Shown: piece after piece, positions 51,742 through 59,910 of the stretch
How positions within the stretch are numbered: position 1 is the stretch's first letter
How the letters are laid out: every line of letters starts with the position of its first letter
Source: Acidithiobacillus ferridurans
GTDB taxonomy: Bacteria; Pseudomonadota; Gammaproteobacteria; Acidithiobacillales; Acidithiobacillaceae
NCBI RefSeq assembly: GCF_003966655.1
Contig: NZ_AP018795.1
Span: 1,082,001 to 1,146,000, forward strand
Direction: 5' to 3'
Length of the DNA stretch: 64,000 nucleotides
Notes under the pieces: generated by a model
What the model was told of the DNA's origin: nothing
The model's database searches: none
The model's input: only the letters and a program-made list of their open reading frames with translations
Program-made: the position numbers and the translations under genes

Positions 51742-52521
51742 TTACTCCTCCATCTGTTGTGAAAAAACCAGCGCACGCGGTGCAGCCAGCAAAACCGCGG
51801 TGGAAACACTCAAGGTAACAGCGGCTGTCAACATCACCATTACCACCAATTGCATGGATACTGCGGCAAGGGGCGCCATACCCGCGAGAATCATTCCTGC
51901 GGTAATTCCTGGAATATGGATCATACCGACGCTTTTCAGGCTGTCTATCGTCGGAATCAGGGAACTGCGCACCACCATACTATACAGGCTGCGCATCGAT
52001 TGACGGTGCGTGGCACCAAGCGCCAGCATGGCCAGCAACAACGCCTCACGCTGGTCCACCTCGCTGCGCAAACGGTTGAGTGCCAGCGATACGGCGTTCA
52101 TTGCATTGCCGATAATCATGCCGCCAATGGGGACCAATGATTCGCCGCGCCAGAAAACCAATCCGGAAAGGAGCATCCAAGCGAGGGTGACCGCAGTCGC
52201 CACCGTGATGCTGATCACCCCGATCCAATAGGCGTGCGGGATACCGGCACCGCGCTTACGATTGAAACGACCGGCCATCAGGATCATGGCTATCAGAAAG
52301 AGTACCAGAAAAAACGGCTGATGCTGGCGGAACAGCCAACCCAGCAAAAACCCCATGATCCCCAACTGAATCGTCGCCCGGGCCGCCGACCACAGAAGTT
52401 CTTTGCCCACCCCCAGCTTTTGCCAGGCCGACAAGGCCCAGGCACTGCCGAGGAGGCCGGTCACCCCCGCCATGGTCCACGGTGAAAAGGTGCTGAAAAT
52501 GTCCGGTGCGGCACTGTTCAT
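51742..52521 (-). CDS. fetB: Iron export ABC transporter permease (FetB / UPF0014 family)
   Basis: 259 residues with six to seven membrane spans and the family patterns RATIQLGIMGFLLGWLF, PIGGMIIGNAMNAVSLALNR, and IPGITAGMILAGMAP. FetB works with ATPase FetA in iron export and peroxide tolerance; no fetA is adjacent. ATG overlaps the bpt stop. Confidence 0.88.
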   Translation of the reverse strand: MNSAAPDIFSTFSPWTMAGVTGLLGSAWALSAWQKLGVGKELLWSAARATIQLGIMGFLLGWLFRQHQPFFLVLFLIAMILMAGRFNRKRGAGIPHAYWIGVISITVATAVTLAWMLLSGLVFWRGESLVPIGGMIIGNAMNAVSLALNRLRSEVDQREALLLAMLALGATHRQSMRSLYSMVVRSSLIPTIDSLKSVGMIHIPGITAGMILAGMAPLAAVSMQLVVMVMLTAAVTLSVSTAVLLAAPRALVFSQQMEE

Positions 52522-53228
52522 CCGCGTTTGAACGCCTCTGTCAGCAATCGCCAGTCGCCCGCCACAAAACCCTCCAGGGGGCGAAAGCGCTTTTTATAGT
52601 CCATTTTGGGGCTGTTGGCGACCCAATAGCCCAGATAAAGATAGGGAAGGCCCAACTTCCTGGTCCATTCAATCTGGCTGAGGATAGCAAAAATACCCAG
52701 GCCGCGTTGCGGCAGATCTGGGGTATAAAAGGTGTAAACCGCAGAGACGCCACCGCCGAGCACGTCCACCAGTGCCACCGCCAACGGGTGTCCTTCCTGC
52801 TCAAAGACCAGGAGGCGGGCATCCACGCCGCCGTTCTCGACGATCATTTCCCGGTACAGGCGATCCGCATGCTCGTCCATGCCACCCCCTGGGTGCCGCG
52901 AACACTGATACTCGGCGAAGAGACGTGCGTGGGCGGCTTCCCAGTGGGGGGGTTGTTCCCGTATCCGTATATCCTGATTGCATGCCCAGGTGCGCCGCTG
53001 GCCACGATCTGGCCGGAACTCCGCAACGGGGATGCGCACGGAAATGCAGGCATCGCACTGCGGGCACATCGGGCGGTAGGCCACCGGACCATTGCGCCGG
53101 AATCCTTTCTGCAGAAGTTGGTCATATTGGGCGCTGCCCACCATCTCCCGAGGATCGCTGAGCACCAGGAGTTCTTCCTGATCCGGCAGGTAAGGGCACT
53201 TCTGCAAGGCGGACAAATAAAAGGCCAT
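52518..53228 (-). CDS. bpt: Aspartate/glutamate leucyltransferase
   Basis: Transfers leucine from tRNA to N-terminal Asp or Glu (N-end rule). 236 residues with CPYLPDQEE, GFRRNGPVAYRPMCPQCDACISVRIPV, VYTFYTPDLPQRGLG and YLGYWVANSPKMDYKKRF, all family marks. It follows aat by 2 bases and overlaps fetB. Confidence 0.95.
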   Translation of the reverse strand: MAFYLSALQKCPYLPDQEELLVLSDPREMVGSAQYDQLLQKGFRRNGPVAYRPMCPQCDACISVRIPVAEFRPDRGQRRTWACNQDIRIREQPPHWEAAHARLFAEYQCSRHPGGGMDEHADRLYREMIVENGGVDARLLVFEQEGHPLAVALVDVLGGGVSAVYTFYTPDLPQRGLGIFAILSQIEWTRKLGLPYLYLGYWVANSPKMDYKKRFRPLEGFVAGDWRLLTEAFKRG

Positions 53229-53230
53229 GA

Positions 53231-53956
53231 TTAAAACATCCCGGGCAGCGGTAACAAGATGTTCCAGTCTGCATGCGTATGCTGGGTGCGCAGATCAGCA
53301 ACGGCGCGCAGGAAATCACGGCGGGGTATTTCCCGCGCGCCCATGCTCTGCAGGTGCGGGGTGATGAACTGGGTATCGATCAGGCCAAAGCCCCAGTGCT
53401 GAAGATGACGCGCCAGTAGAACAAGAGCCAGCCTGGAGGCGTCGGGCACCCGACTGAACATGGACTCCCCGAAAAAAAGTCCACCGAGGGCTACGCCGTA
53501 AAGCCCCCCGACCAGGCGGTCCTGCTGATAGACTTCCAGGGAATGTGCTGCTCCGGCCGCGAACAGATCCAGGTAGGCGGCCCGTACCGCCGGAGTAATC
53601 CAGGTATCTCCCTGCCCTGGGCGCGGCGCTGCGCAAGCGTCGATGACACCGGCAAAATCGCTGTCCATGCGATATTGCCAGTCACGGTTACGGGCGGATT
53701 TGCGCAGACTGCGACTGACGTGTATCGCCGGGGGCTCCAGAATACCGCGGGGATCAGGTGACCACCAGAGAATGGGGTCTTCTTCACCGAACCAGGGAAA
53801 GATGCCGTGGGCATAGGCCCGGAGCAAGCGCTCCCTGGACAAATCGCCACCGATGGCGACTAGGTTGCCGTCGGCCTGCTCCGGGTCGGGGAAGGGGGCT
53901 GACCGGTCATGGCGTTGCAGGAGGACCGGACGGACGCCCTCAGGGCGCAACTGCAC
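53231..53956 (-). CDS. aat: Leucyl/phenylalanyl-tRNA--protein transferase
   Basis: Adds Leu or Phe to N-terminal Lys or Arg for ClpS/ClpAP degradation. 241 residues with FPDPEQADGNLVAIGGDLS, GIFPWFGEEDPILWWSPDPR, GLYGVALGGLFFGESMFS and LIDTQFITPHLQSMGA. GTG at 53956 is the available start and may be slightly long. Forms an N-end-rule pair with bpt. Confidence 0.95.
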   Translation of the reverse strand: MQLRPEGVRPVLLQRHDRSAPFPDPEQADGNLVAIGGDLSRERLLRAYAHGIFPWFGEEDPILWWSPDPRGILEPPAIHVSRSLRKSARNRDWQYRMDSDFAGVIDACAAPRPGQGDTWITPAVRAAYLDLFAAGAAHSLEVYQQDRLVGGLYGVALGGLFFGESMFSRVPDASRLALVLLARHLQHWGFGLIDTQFITPHLQSMGAREIPRRDFLRAVADLRTQHTHADWNILLPLPGMF

Positions 53957-54002
53957 TGCCTCCTGGTTGCATCAAAGACCAATTCCTCCATCGCGTTACC
54001 AA

Positions 54003-54899
54003 CTACTGGTAACTATAACCGTTTTGCAATGCCCGCAGAGCTGCCACCCGCGCCTCCAGACTGGGATGGGTGGCAAACCAGCCGCGCCAGCTTCCGGAAA
54101 TGTAGGCCGTCGCCATGGGATCACGCACCACATCATGCACCACATGCAGGGCTTCCGCGCCCCGCTGCAGTTTTTGCAGGGCCGAGATCATCGGGGCCAC
54201 GCCCACCTGCTCGGCGGCAAAACGATCCGCAGCGAATTCCCGACGGCGCGAAAACCAAGTGATGGGAATCAGCGCCAGGAAAGACAGGCCGATCTGCAGC
54301 ACTATGGATACCGCAAAAGCAACCATGGGCCGGTCATCAAACTGCCGCGCGGCAAGCATGGACAACCAGAATACAAACGTATTCATCAGCCCCTGCAGCA
54401 AGGTGGTACTCACCATGTCGCCATTGTATACGTGCCCCATCTCATGGGCCAGTACCGCCCGCACCTCATTGTCGCCGAGGAGATTGACCAGACCGCTGCT
54501 GACCGCCACCATGCTGTGGTTGCGCCCCGGTCCGGTGGCGAAGGCGTTGGGCTCATCATTCCAGTACACCCAGACTTCCGGCATGCGAATACCCAAACGA
54601 TTGGCAAGCTGTGCCACTGAATCGTATACCAGTTGCTCCTTGGCCGATTGCGGCGCATCGATGCGTTGCATCTGCAGGCCCGCGCGCGCCAGATGTTTCG
54701 ACATCAACAGCGAAACAAAGGCACCGCCGAAACCGATCAGCAGCGCCCAGAGCAGGTCCGCGCCACTCACCGATCCGCGGAGGTCGACACCGAAGATCGG
54801 CAAAATGAAGTTGACTAGAATAGTAAAACTGATCGACAGGCTGACGAATATCAGCAGATTCGTCACCACCAACAGCAGTATGCTCTTGAATGATTTCAT
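54003..54899 (-). CDS. htpX: Protease HtpX
   Basis: Zinc metalloprotease of the inner membrane acting on misfolded membrane proteins. 298 residues with N-terminal spans (LLLVVTNLLIFVSLSISF), the zinc motif LAHEMGHVYNGDMV and later EFAADRFAAE with the third ligand. ATG at 54899 is chosen over an ATG three codons upstream by homology. Heat-shock promoter not evident. Confidence 0.94.
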   Translation of the reverse strand: MKSFKSILLLVVTNLLIFVSLSISFTILVNFILPIFGVDLRGSVSGADLLWALLIGFGGAFVSLLMSKHLARAGLQMQRIDAPQSAKEQLVYDSVAQLANRLGIRMPEVWVYWNDEPNAFATGPGRNHSMVAVSSGLVNLLGDNEVRAVLAHEMGHVYNGDMVSTTLLQGLMNTFVFWLSMLAARQFDDRPMVAFAVSIVLQIGLSFLALIPITWFSRRREFAADRFAAEQVGVAPMISALQKLQRGAEALHVVHDVVRDPMATAYISGSWRGWFATHPSLEARVAALRALQNGYSYQ

Positions 54900-55012
54900 G
54901 ACACGCACGCTCCATCAGAATACACCGACCTTACCGCGACGACTGAATTTCCACCCTGACATCGCGGCCGCTTGCCTTTTGTTTTTTATGACAATGCAGA
55001 AGCAGTCTAACA

Positions 55013-55717
55013 TCAAGACAGGACATCAGGAAGGGACAGGCAAGGGCTCAGGATGGCGGGAGACCAGTGTGGCATGTAAGGCAACGCCCCCAGACATGGC
55101 GCCGCCAGCCGCCCTTGCAAGGTCTCCAGTGTGCCCACCGCGACTGCGGGATTCAGGGTGTTTGCTACCCACCCGGCCAAGCGCAGTCCCCGTGCGCGGA
55201 TGGCTTCGACACTCAGCAGCGTGTGGTTGATGGCACCGAGTCGCAAGCCCACCACCAACAGCACAGGAAATTGCAGATCCCCGGCCAGTTCGGCAACACC
55301 CCAGTCATCGCCCAATGGGGAAAGAAAACCACCGGCGCCCTCCACCAGCACACAATCCATCGCTGCGGATTGCATCCGGACGAAAGCCGCTACCCGCTCA
55401 CGCTCGACGGTGACACCCGCCTGACGTGCCGCCCAGTGGGGCGCCACTGGCGGCTCGAAAGCGTAGAGACCCGTTTCGGCAACACTGCGCGGGGGCTGGC
55501 TGGCGGCGCGCAAGATTTCCACATCCTCCCAGGTACCGTCGGCCTCGACTCCCGAAACAATGGGTTTGAGGGCTGCCACCAGCATTCCGTGCTGTGCACA
55601 TTTGTGGGCGAGGGCAGCGGTGACAGCGGTTTTGCCGACGCCCGTATCGGTACCGGTAACCAATAGTCCTCGCAGTGGACCCGCATGCCGACGCGGCGCA
55701 GGATGCTCCCCGGTCAT
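55013..55717 (-). CDS. bioD: ATP-dependent dethiobiotin synthetase
   Basis: Closes the ureido ring of dethiobiotin. 234 residues with the P-loop VTGTDTGVGKTAVTAAL near 21-37, ALKPIVSG, and VEGAGGFLSPL. The N-terminal extension of about 18 residues is longer than in E. coli. Last gene of bioF-H-C-D; overlaps bioC by 4 bases. Confidence 0.94.
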   Translation of the reverse strand: MTGEHPAPRRHAGPLRGLLVTGTDTGVGKTAVTAALAHKCAQHGMLVAALKPIVSGVEADGTWEDVEILRAASQPPRSVAETGLYAFEPPVAPHWAARQAGVTVERERVAAFVRMQSAAMDCVLVEGAGGFLSPLGDDWGVAELAGDLQFPVLLVVGLRLGAINHTLLSVEAIRARGLRLAGWVANTLNPAVAVGTLETLQGRLAAPCLGALPYMPHWSPAILSPCLSLPDVLS

Positions 55718-56595
55718 GGACGGCGTCGCAGCCGCGTGAGAGGAAAAACGATACCGCCGTCTTCACGCGGGGATGCGTGGGGGCCCCCGCCCCAAGCATG
55801 TCCATAGACGACTTCATAGGTGGCAGGCAGGCGGCCGTCGGCGCGAAAACCCTCGTAGGCCTGCCGCAGTGCCTGCAGGCGACGGGGGGTGAGCAAACCG
55901 CGGGCGCGACCTGCGGCGGCATTGGTGGCACCGATATTCCGCAGATCCCGCAGGAGATCGTCTACCGCCGCATAGGTGAGCTGATAATGTTCCACATCCA
56001 GGACCGGCATTTCGTAGCCCTGACGCACCAAGGCATCGCCAATATCATGCATGTCGATGAAGTGACTGACATGGGACTGGTCGTCTACCGCCGCAAAGGC
56101 GTGACGCAGTTCTTTGAGGGTGTCCGGACCGAGGGTGCTGAACATGAGCAGGCCGCCGGGACGCAGCACCCGCGCAAACTCGCGTAACACCTGATCCAGA
56201 TCATTGCACCACTGCATGGACATATTGGCGTAGAGCAGGTCGATGCTGGCCGTCGCCAGTGGCAAATCTTCCGCGTCGCCCTGGCAGAAATACTGGCGCT
56301 GACGCCAGCCTTTACGACGCCGGGCCTGCTGTAACATGTTCGACGCCAGATCCAGGGCGAGCAGTCGTGCACGGGGATAACGGCGATTGAGACGGCGGCT
56401 TTGCAAGCCGGTACCACTGCCCATATCGAGTATCCATTGGGGTTCCAGCTTGACGAGGTCCAGTCGCTCGATGAGCTGCGCGCCGACCTGATCCTGCAGG
56501 ACGGCACTGGTCTCATACCCGGCCGCTGCCTGCTCGAAAGCCCGCCGCACGGCGCGTTTTTCCATGAAAAAGGACGGATTGCCGGAACTCACCAC
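55714..56595 (-). CDS. bioC: Malonyl-[acyl-carrier protein] O-methyltransferase
   Basis: Methylates malonyl-ACP to open pimeloyl synthesis. 293 residues: RAFEQAAAGYETSAVLQDQV, the SAM loop LDMGSGTGLQSR, DLASNMLQQAR and FSTLGPDTLKELRHAF, the last being strongly BioC-like. Starts with GTG at 56595 sharing one base with the bioH TAG. Confidence 0.93.
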   Translation of the reverse strand: MVSSGNPSFFMEKRAVRRAFEQAAAGYETSAVLQDQVGAQLIERLDLVKLEPQWILDMGSGTGLQSRRLNRRYPRARLLALDLASNMLQQARRRKGWRQRQYFCQGDAEDLPLATASIDLLYANMSMQWCNDLDQVLREFARVLRPGGLLMFSTLGPDTLKELRHAFAAVDDQSHVSHFIDMHDIGDALVRQGYEMPVLDVEHYQLTYAAVDDLLRDLRNIGATNAAAGRARGLLTPRRLQALRQAYEGFRADGRLPATYEVVYGHAWGGGPHASPREDGGIVFPLTRLRRRP

Positions 56596-57350
56596 TAGGT
56601 CTCCAGCAGCGCGTTGGCGCAGGCTTCGGGCTGAGACAGAAAAGGGGCGTGACCAGCCTGTTCCAGGAGGGTAAACCGGCTGCCGGCCAGATGCTGGTGG
56701 AGATATTCACCGGCGCCGACGGGCACGATCCGATCCTGTCGCCCATGCACGATATGCACCGGTATGGGTATTCTCCTCAGCTGGCTGCGCAAATCCACCT
56801 CCCGCAGCAGGCCCAGCCCATCGGCAAGACAAACCTGATCCGGCATGGGCCAGGCGCCGAGGCCCTCCAGAGCGCGGCGTCCTTGTGGATCGTTCAACAC
56901 TTGCAGGGCGAGGAAGCGCCGCCGGGTACCCTGGGGATCTTCGCGCAGGCGTTGCGCGAAATCCTCCAGAGTCGCGGCAGGGATGGCCGGAGACCAGTCG
57001 GGGCGCTGGCAAAAGGCGGGGGAACTGGAGATCAGCACCAGTCCCGCCAATAATTCAGGGTGCTGCAAGGCGATACCCAGGGCCAACAAGCCCCCGAGGG
57101 ACCAGCCGAGCAACAGAGGCTTGGGGGCCTCCTGAGCAAGCATCTGGCGGAGACTCTCCAGACTGGCGGACCAAGCCAGACCGGAGGGCGCACAGGGCGT
57201 CTGCCCGTGACCGGGGAGATCGTAGCTGATGCAGGTGAAATGGACATCCAGAAGGGGCCGCCAGGAAGCGAAGACCCGGCTTTCCATCCCCCAGCCATGG
57301 AGCAGCACCAGCGGACGTCCCTGACCACTGACCTGACGCGCCCAGTTCAT
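56595..57350 (-). CDS. bioH: Pimeloyl-[acyl-carrier protein] methyl ester esterase
   Basis: Alpha/beta hydrolase removing the methyl ester from pimeloyl-ACP. 251 residues with LVLLHGWGMESRVF, nucleophile elbow LGWSLGGLLAL (S near 84), aspartate in HGRQDRIVP and histidine in QAGHAPFLSQP. ATG overlaps the bioF stop. Confidence 0.92.
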   Translation of the reverse strand: MNWARQVSGQGRPLVLLHGWGMESRVFASWRPLLDVHFTCISYDLPGHGQTPCAPSGLAWSASLESLRQMLAQEAPKPLLLGWSLGGLLALGIALQHPELLAGLVLISSSPAFCQRPDWSPAIPAATLEDFAQRLREDPQGTRRRFLALQVLNDPQGRRALEGLGAWPMPDQVCLADGLGLLREVDLRSQLRRIPIPVHIVHGRQDRIVPVGAGEYLHQHLAGSRFTLLEQAGHAPFLSQPEACANALLET

Positions 57351-58516
57351 AGGACCTCCCGGAGCGCGGTAGCCAGAAGCTCGATATCATCCCGACTGTG
57401 CGCCGCACTGAGGGTGATGCGCAGCCTGGCACTACCGGCAGGCACCGTCGGTGGCCGTACTGGCGGACAGTAAAGGCCGGCACGGCGCAATTGGGCGCTG
57501 ACCGTCAGCGCCCGTCGCGCATCGCCCAGCAGGAGACCCTGAATAGGTGTCTCGCTGGCCAACCAGGGGGCATCGGGCACTTGCGCACGCAGATGCTGCC
57601 GGTGCTGCGTCAGGCGCTCGCGCCGGGCATCCCCATTCCGCAAAAGGTCGAGCGCGGCGAGGGCGGCGGCCGCCAGGGCGGAGGGCAGGGCGGTATGGTA
57701 GATGAAGCTACGGGCGCGATTACGTAGGAGATCCACCAAGTCCTGACTCCCCGCCACGAAGGCGCCGTAAACACCGAAGGCCTTACCCAGCGTGCCCATG
57801 ATGGCGTCTACCCCATGGACGTCCATGTTCCAGTGCGCCACGGTGCCTTGCCCCTCCGTCCCCAGCACTCCAAAGGCATGGGCCTCGTCGAGAATGATCC
57901 CTGCGCCATACCGTTGTGCCAGGGTGGCGAGTTCAGGAAGCGGGGCGATGTCACCATCCATGCTGAACACCCCGTCCGTAATGATCCAGGGCTGCCCCCG
58001 GCCGCCGCGTTCCAACCATTGCGCCAGATGGGTCATGTCGCCATGCCGGTAGCGATGCAGGCGCGCGCCGGAGAGACGCACCCCGTCCACCAGAGAGGCG
58101 TGGTTGAGGCGGTCGGCGTAGACACGATCACCGCGTCCGACCAGCGTGGAGATGACCCCCAGATTGGCCAGATAGCCGCTACCAAAGAGCAGCACCGCCT
58201 CCACTCCCAGCCAGCGGGCCAGGGCGTCCGCCAGCGCGGCATGGGCGGGCCGCTCGCCACCGAGCAAGGGCGCGGCACCAGCCCCTACCCCACTCTGCCG
58301 AATCTCGGCGATGGCGGCATCACGTAAGGCCGGCTCTGCGCTCAGGCCCAGATAATCATTACTGGCGAAGGACAGGAGCGGTTCGCCCTGCGCCCCCACA
58401 AAAGTGGGCGGCCCGCGCTCCGGCGCAGGGTGCAGGACCTGCACCTCCCGCCAGAGGTCGTGCGCACGCAAGGCAGACAATTCAGCGCGCCATGATTCTT
58501 CCCGTTTGCTATGCAT
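57347..58516 (-). CDS. bioF: 8-amino-7-oxononanoate synthase
   Basis: PLP enzyme condensing pimeloyl-ACP with alanine. 389 residues with FASNDYLGLSAEPAL, GVGAGAAPLLGGERPAHAAL, ILDEAHAFGVLGTEGQG and the PLP lysine in IMGTLGKAFGVYGAFV. ATG at 58516 lies only 5 bases downstream of a consensus-like -10 box, so its mRNA is predicted leaderless. Confidence 0.95.
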   Translation of the reverse strand: MHSKREESWRAELSALRAHDLWREVQVLHPAPERGPPTFVGAQGEPLLSFASNDYLGLSAEPALRDAAIAEIRQSGVGAGAAPLLGGERPAHAALADALARWLGVEAVLLFGSGYLANLGVISTLVGRGDRVYADRLNHASLVDGVRLSGARLHRYRHGDMTHLAQWLERGGRGQPWIITDGVFSMDGDIAPLPELATLAQRYGAGIILDEAHAFGVLGTEGQGTVAHWNMDVHGVDAIMGTLGKAFGVYGAFVAGSQDLVDLLRNRARSFIYHTALPSALAAAALAALDLLRNGDARRERLTQHRQHLRAQVPDAPWLASETPIQGLLLGDARRALTVSAQLRRAGLYCPPVRPPTVPAGSARLRITLSAAHSRDDIELLATALREVL

Positions 58517-58519
58517 AGC
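58508..58519. promoter_or_regulatory. 12-bp perfect palindrome over the bioF start codon
   Basis: GCTATGCATAGC is its own reverse complement and covers both the bioF ATG and the predicted transcription start. It could be an operator or chance. Confidence 0.35.
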
Positions 58520-58521
58520 TT

Positions 58522-58550
58522 CTTATAGGGAGGGGCCTGTGCCTTGTCAA
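58522..58550 (-). promoter_or_regulatory. Sigma-70 promoter of the bioFHCD operon
   Basis: On the minus strand TTGACA (58550-58545) is separated by 17 bases from TATAAG (58527-58522): perfect -35, near-perfect -10 and optimal spacing. The predicted start site is at or next to the bioF ATG. Confidence 0.75.
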
Positions 58551-59341
58551 TGGAGTGCTGGAGCGGGAGAATCGTAGCCGGTGATAACACTCGCCCTGCC
58601 AGATGGCTAAACAACCCAAGGAACTTCTTGCAACGGATTCTTCCACACCTGTCCCGGCTATATGACGCAGCGGGGCGTTTTAACCACTGGCTCTTCCCGG
58701 AACGCTGTCGTGCCTGCGGTGCGCCTGGCGCTCCGCTCTGCGCCGACTGCTTCGGCGACTGGCCGCGTCTGCCCGCCGAGCGTTGCAGCTATTGCGCGCT
58801 ACCTTTGCTGGACAATGGGGACTGCCCGGTCTGCTCGGTGGAAGCCCCCGCCTATGACCATGTCTATACCCCGTTTATCTATGCCGAACCCCTGAACACC
58901 GCCATCATCGCGTGGAAGTTTCAGCAGCGTCTGGACTGGACCAGACCTCTGGCCGACGCCTGGGCCAGTGCCTGGGGCGAATATCCGCCGTCCCGCCCGG
59001 AAGCGCTGCTGCCCGTGCCCCTGCATCGCCGGCGCCTGCGCGAACGCGGTTACAACCAGTCCATGCTGCTCGCCCGCCACTGGGGCAAACGCTGGAGAAT
59101 CCCGGTCATCCCTGGTGCGTTATGGCGGCGCCGCAGTACCGGCCATCAGCTTGGACTGAGCGCGGCCACCCGGCGGGAGAACCTGGATGCAGCCTTTGCC
59201 CTGCGTGCCAGCGTACCGGACCATGTCGCCATCGTCGACGATGTACTGACGACCGGCACCACCGCCGCCCGGATTGCCAGCACCCTGCGGGATGCCGGTG
59301 TACAGCGCATCGACGTCTGGGTGCTCGCCCGTGCCCTCTGA
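58544..59341 (+). CDS. ComF family protein
   Basis: Phosphoribosyltransferase-fold protein related to competence protein ComF. From about residue 53: zinc-finger cysteines FPERCRACGAP, CADC, CSYC and CPVC, then LLPVPLHRRRLRERGYNQS and the PRPP loop VAIVDDVLTTGTTAA. The start is uncertain: TTG at 58544 has AGGGAGGGG upstream, but relatives begin close to the first cysteines, and TTG at 58628 would also fit. Divergent from bioF, overlapping its promoter. Confidence 0.88.
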   Translation: MSMECWSGRIVAGDNTRPARWLNNPRNFLQRILPHLSRLYDAAGRFNHWLFPERCRACGAPGAPLCADCFGDWPRLPAERCSYCALPLLDNGDCPVCSVEAPAYDHVYTPFIYAEPLNTAIIAWKFQQRLDWTRPLADAWASAWGEYPPSRPEALLPVPLHRRRLRERGYNQSMLLARHWGKRWRIPVIPGALWRRRSTGHQLGLSAATRRENLDAAFALRASVPDHVAIVDDVLTTGTTAARIASTLRDAGVQRIDVWVLARAL

Positions 59342-59351
59342 GAGTCCATGG

Positions 59352-59866
59352 ATGCTTGAGTCATTTTTGCACGTCATCCTGTATGAGCCGGAGATACCCC
59401 CAATACCGGCAATATCATCCGCCTCTGCGCCAACACCGGAGCCACCCTGCATCTCGTCGAGCCCTTGGGTTTCGCCTGGGACGACCGCCGCCTGCGCCGC
59501 GCCGGGCTGGATTACCACGAGTTCGCGCAAGTGCATCGCCATGCGGACTGGGCGAGCTGCCGGGCATTTTTAGGCGATGCGCGCGTCTTTGCATTCAGCA
59601 CCAAGGGAACGCAGTTCTATCACGACGTTGCGTACCAGCCCGGCGACGCGCTGCTTTTCGGCCCGGAGACCCGCGGCTTGCCTGCCGACCTCCTGAACAG
59701 TCTGCCCGCCACGCAGGTACTGCGCCTGCCCATGCGCCCCGGCCAGCGCAGCCTGAATCTGTCCAACGCCTGTGCTGTCGCGGTCTTCGAGGCCTGGCGG
59801 CAGATGGACTATTGCGGCGGTCTACGTTCACCCCGGGGCACGGGATCAGATGGTATCCTGTGGTAA
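59352..59866 (+). CDS. trmL: tRNA (cytidine(34)-2'-O)-methyltransferase, interrupted by a 1-base frameshift
   Basis: SPOUT methyltransferase for the wobble base of tRNA-Leu. MLESFLHVILYEPEIPP is followed by a break at five C (59397-59401). One extra base gives PNTGNIIRLCANTGATLHLV and joins LGFAWDDRRLRRAGLDYHEF, FGPETRGLPADLL and RSLNLSNACAVAVFEAWRQ, about 171 residues. The match on both sides of the break is strong, so an assembly error is likely. Confidence 0.9.
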
Positions 59867-59910
59867 ACTGATCGGTCCGAGACACCAAAAGCTCATAACA
59901 GGGGGAATCC

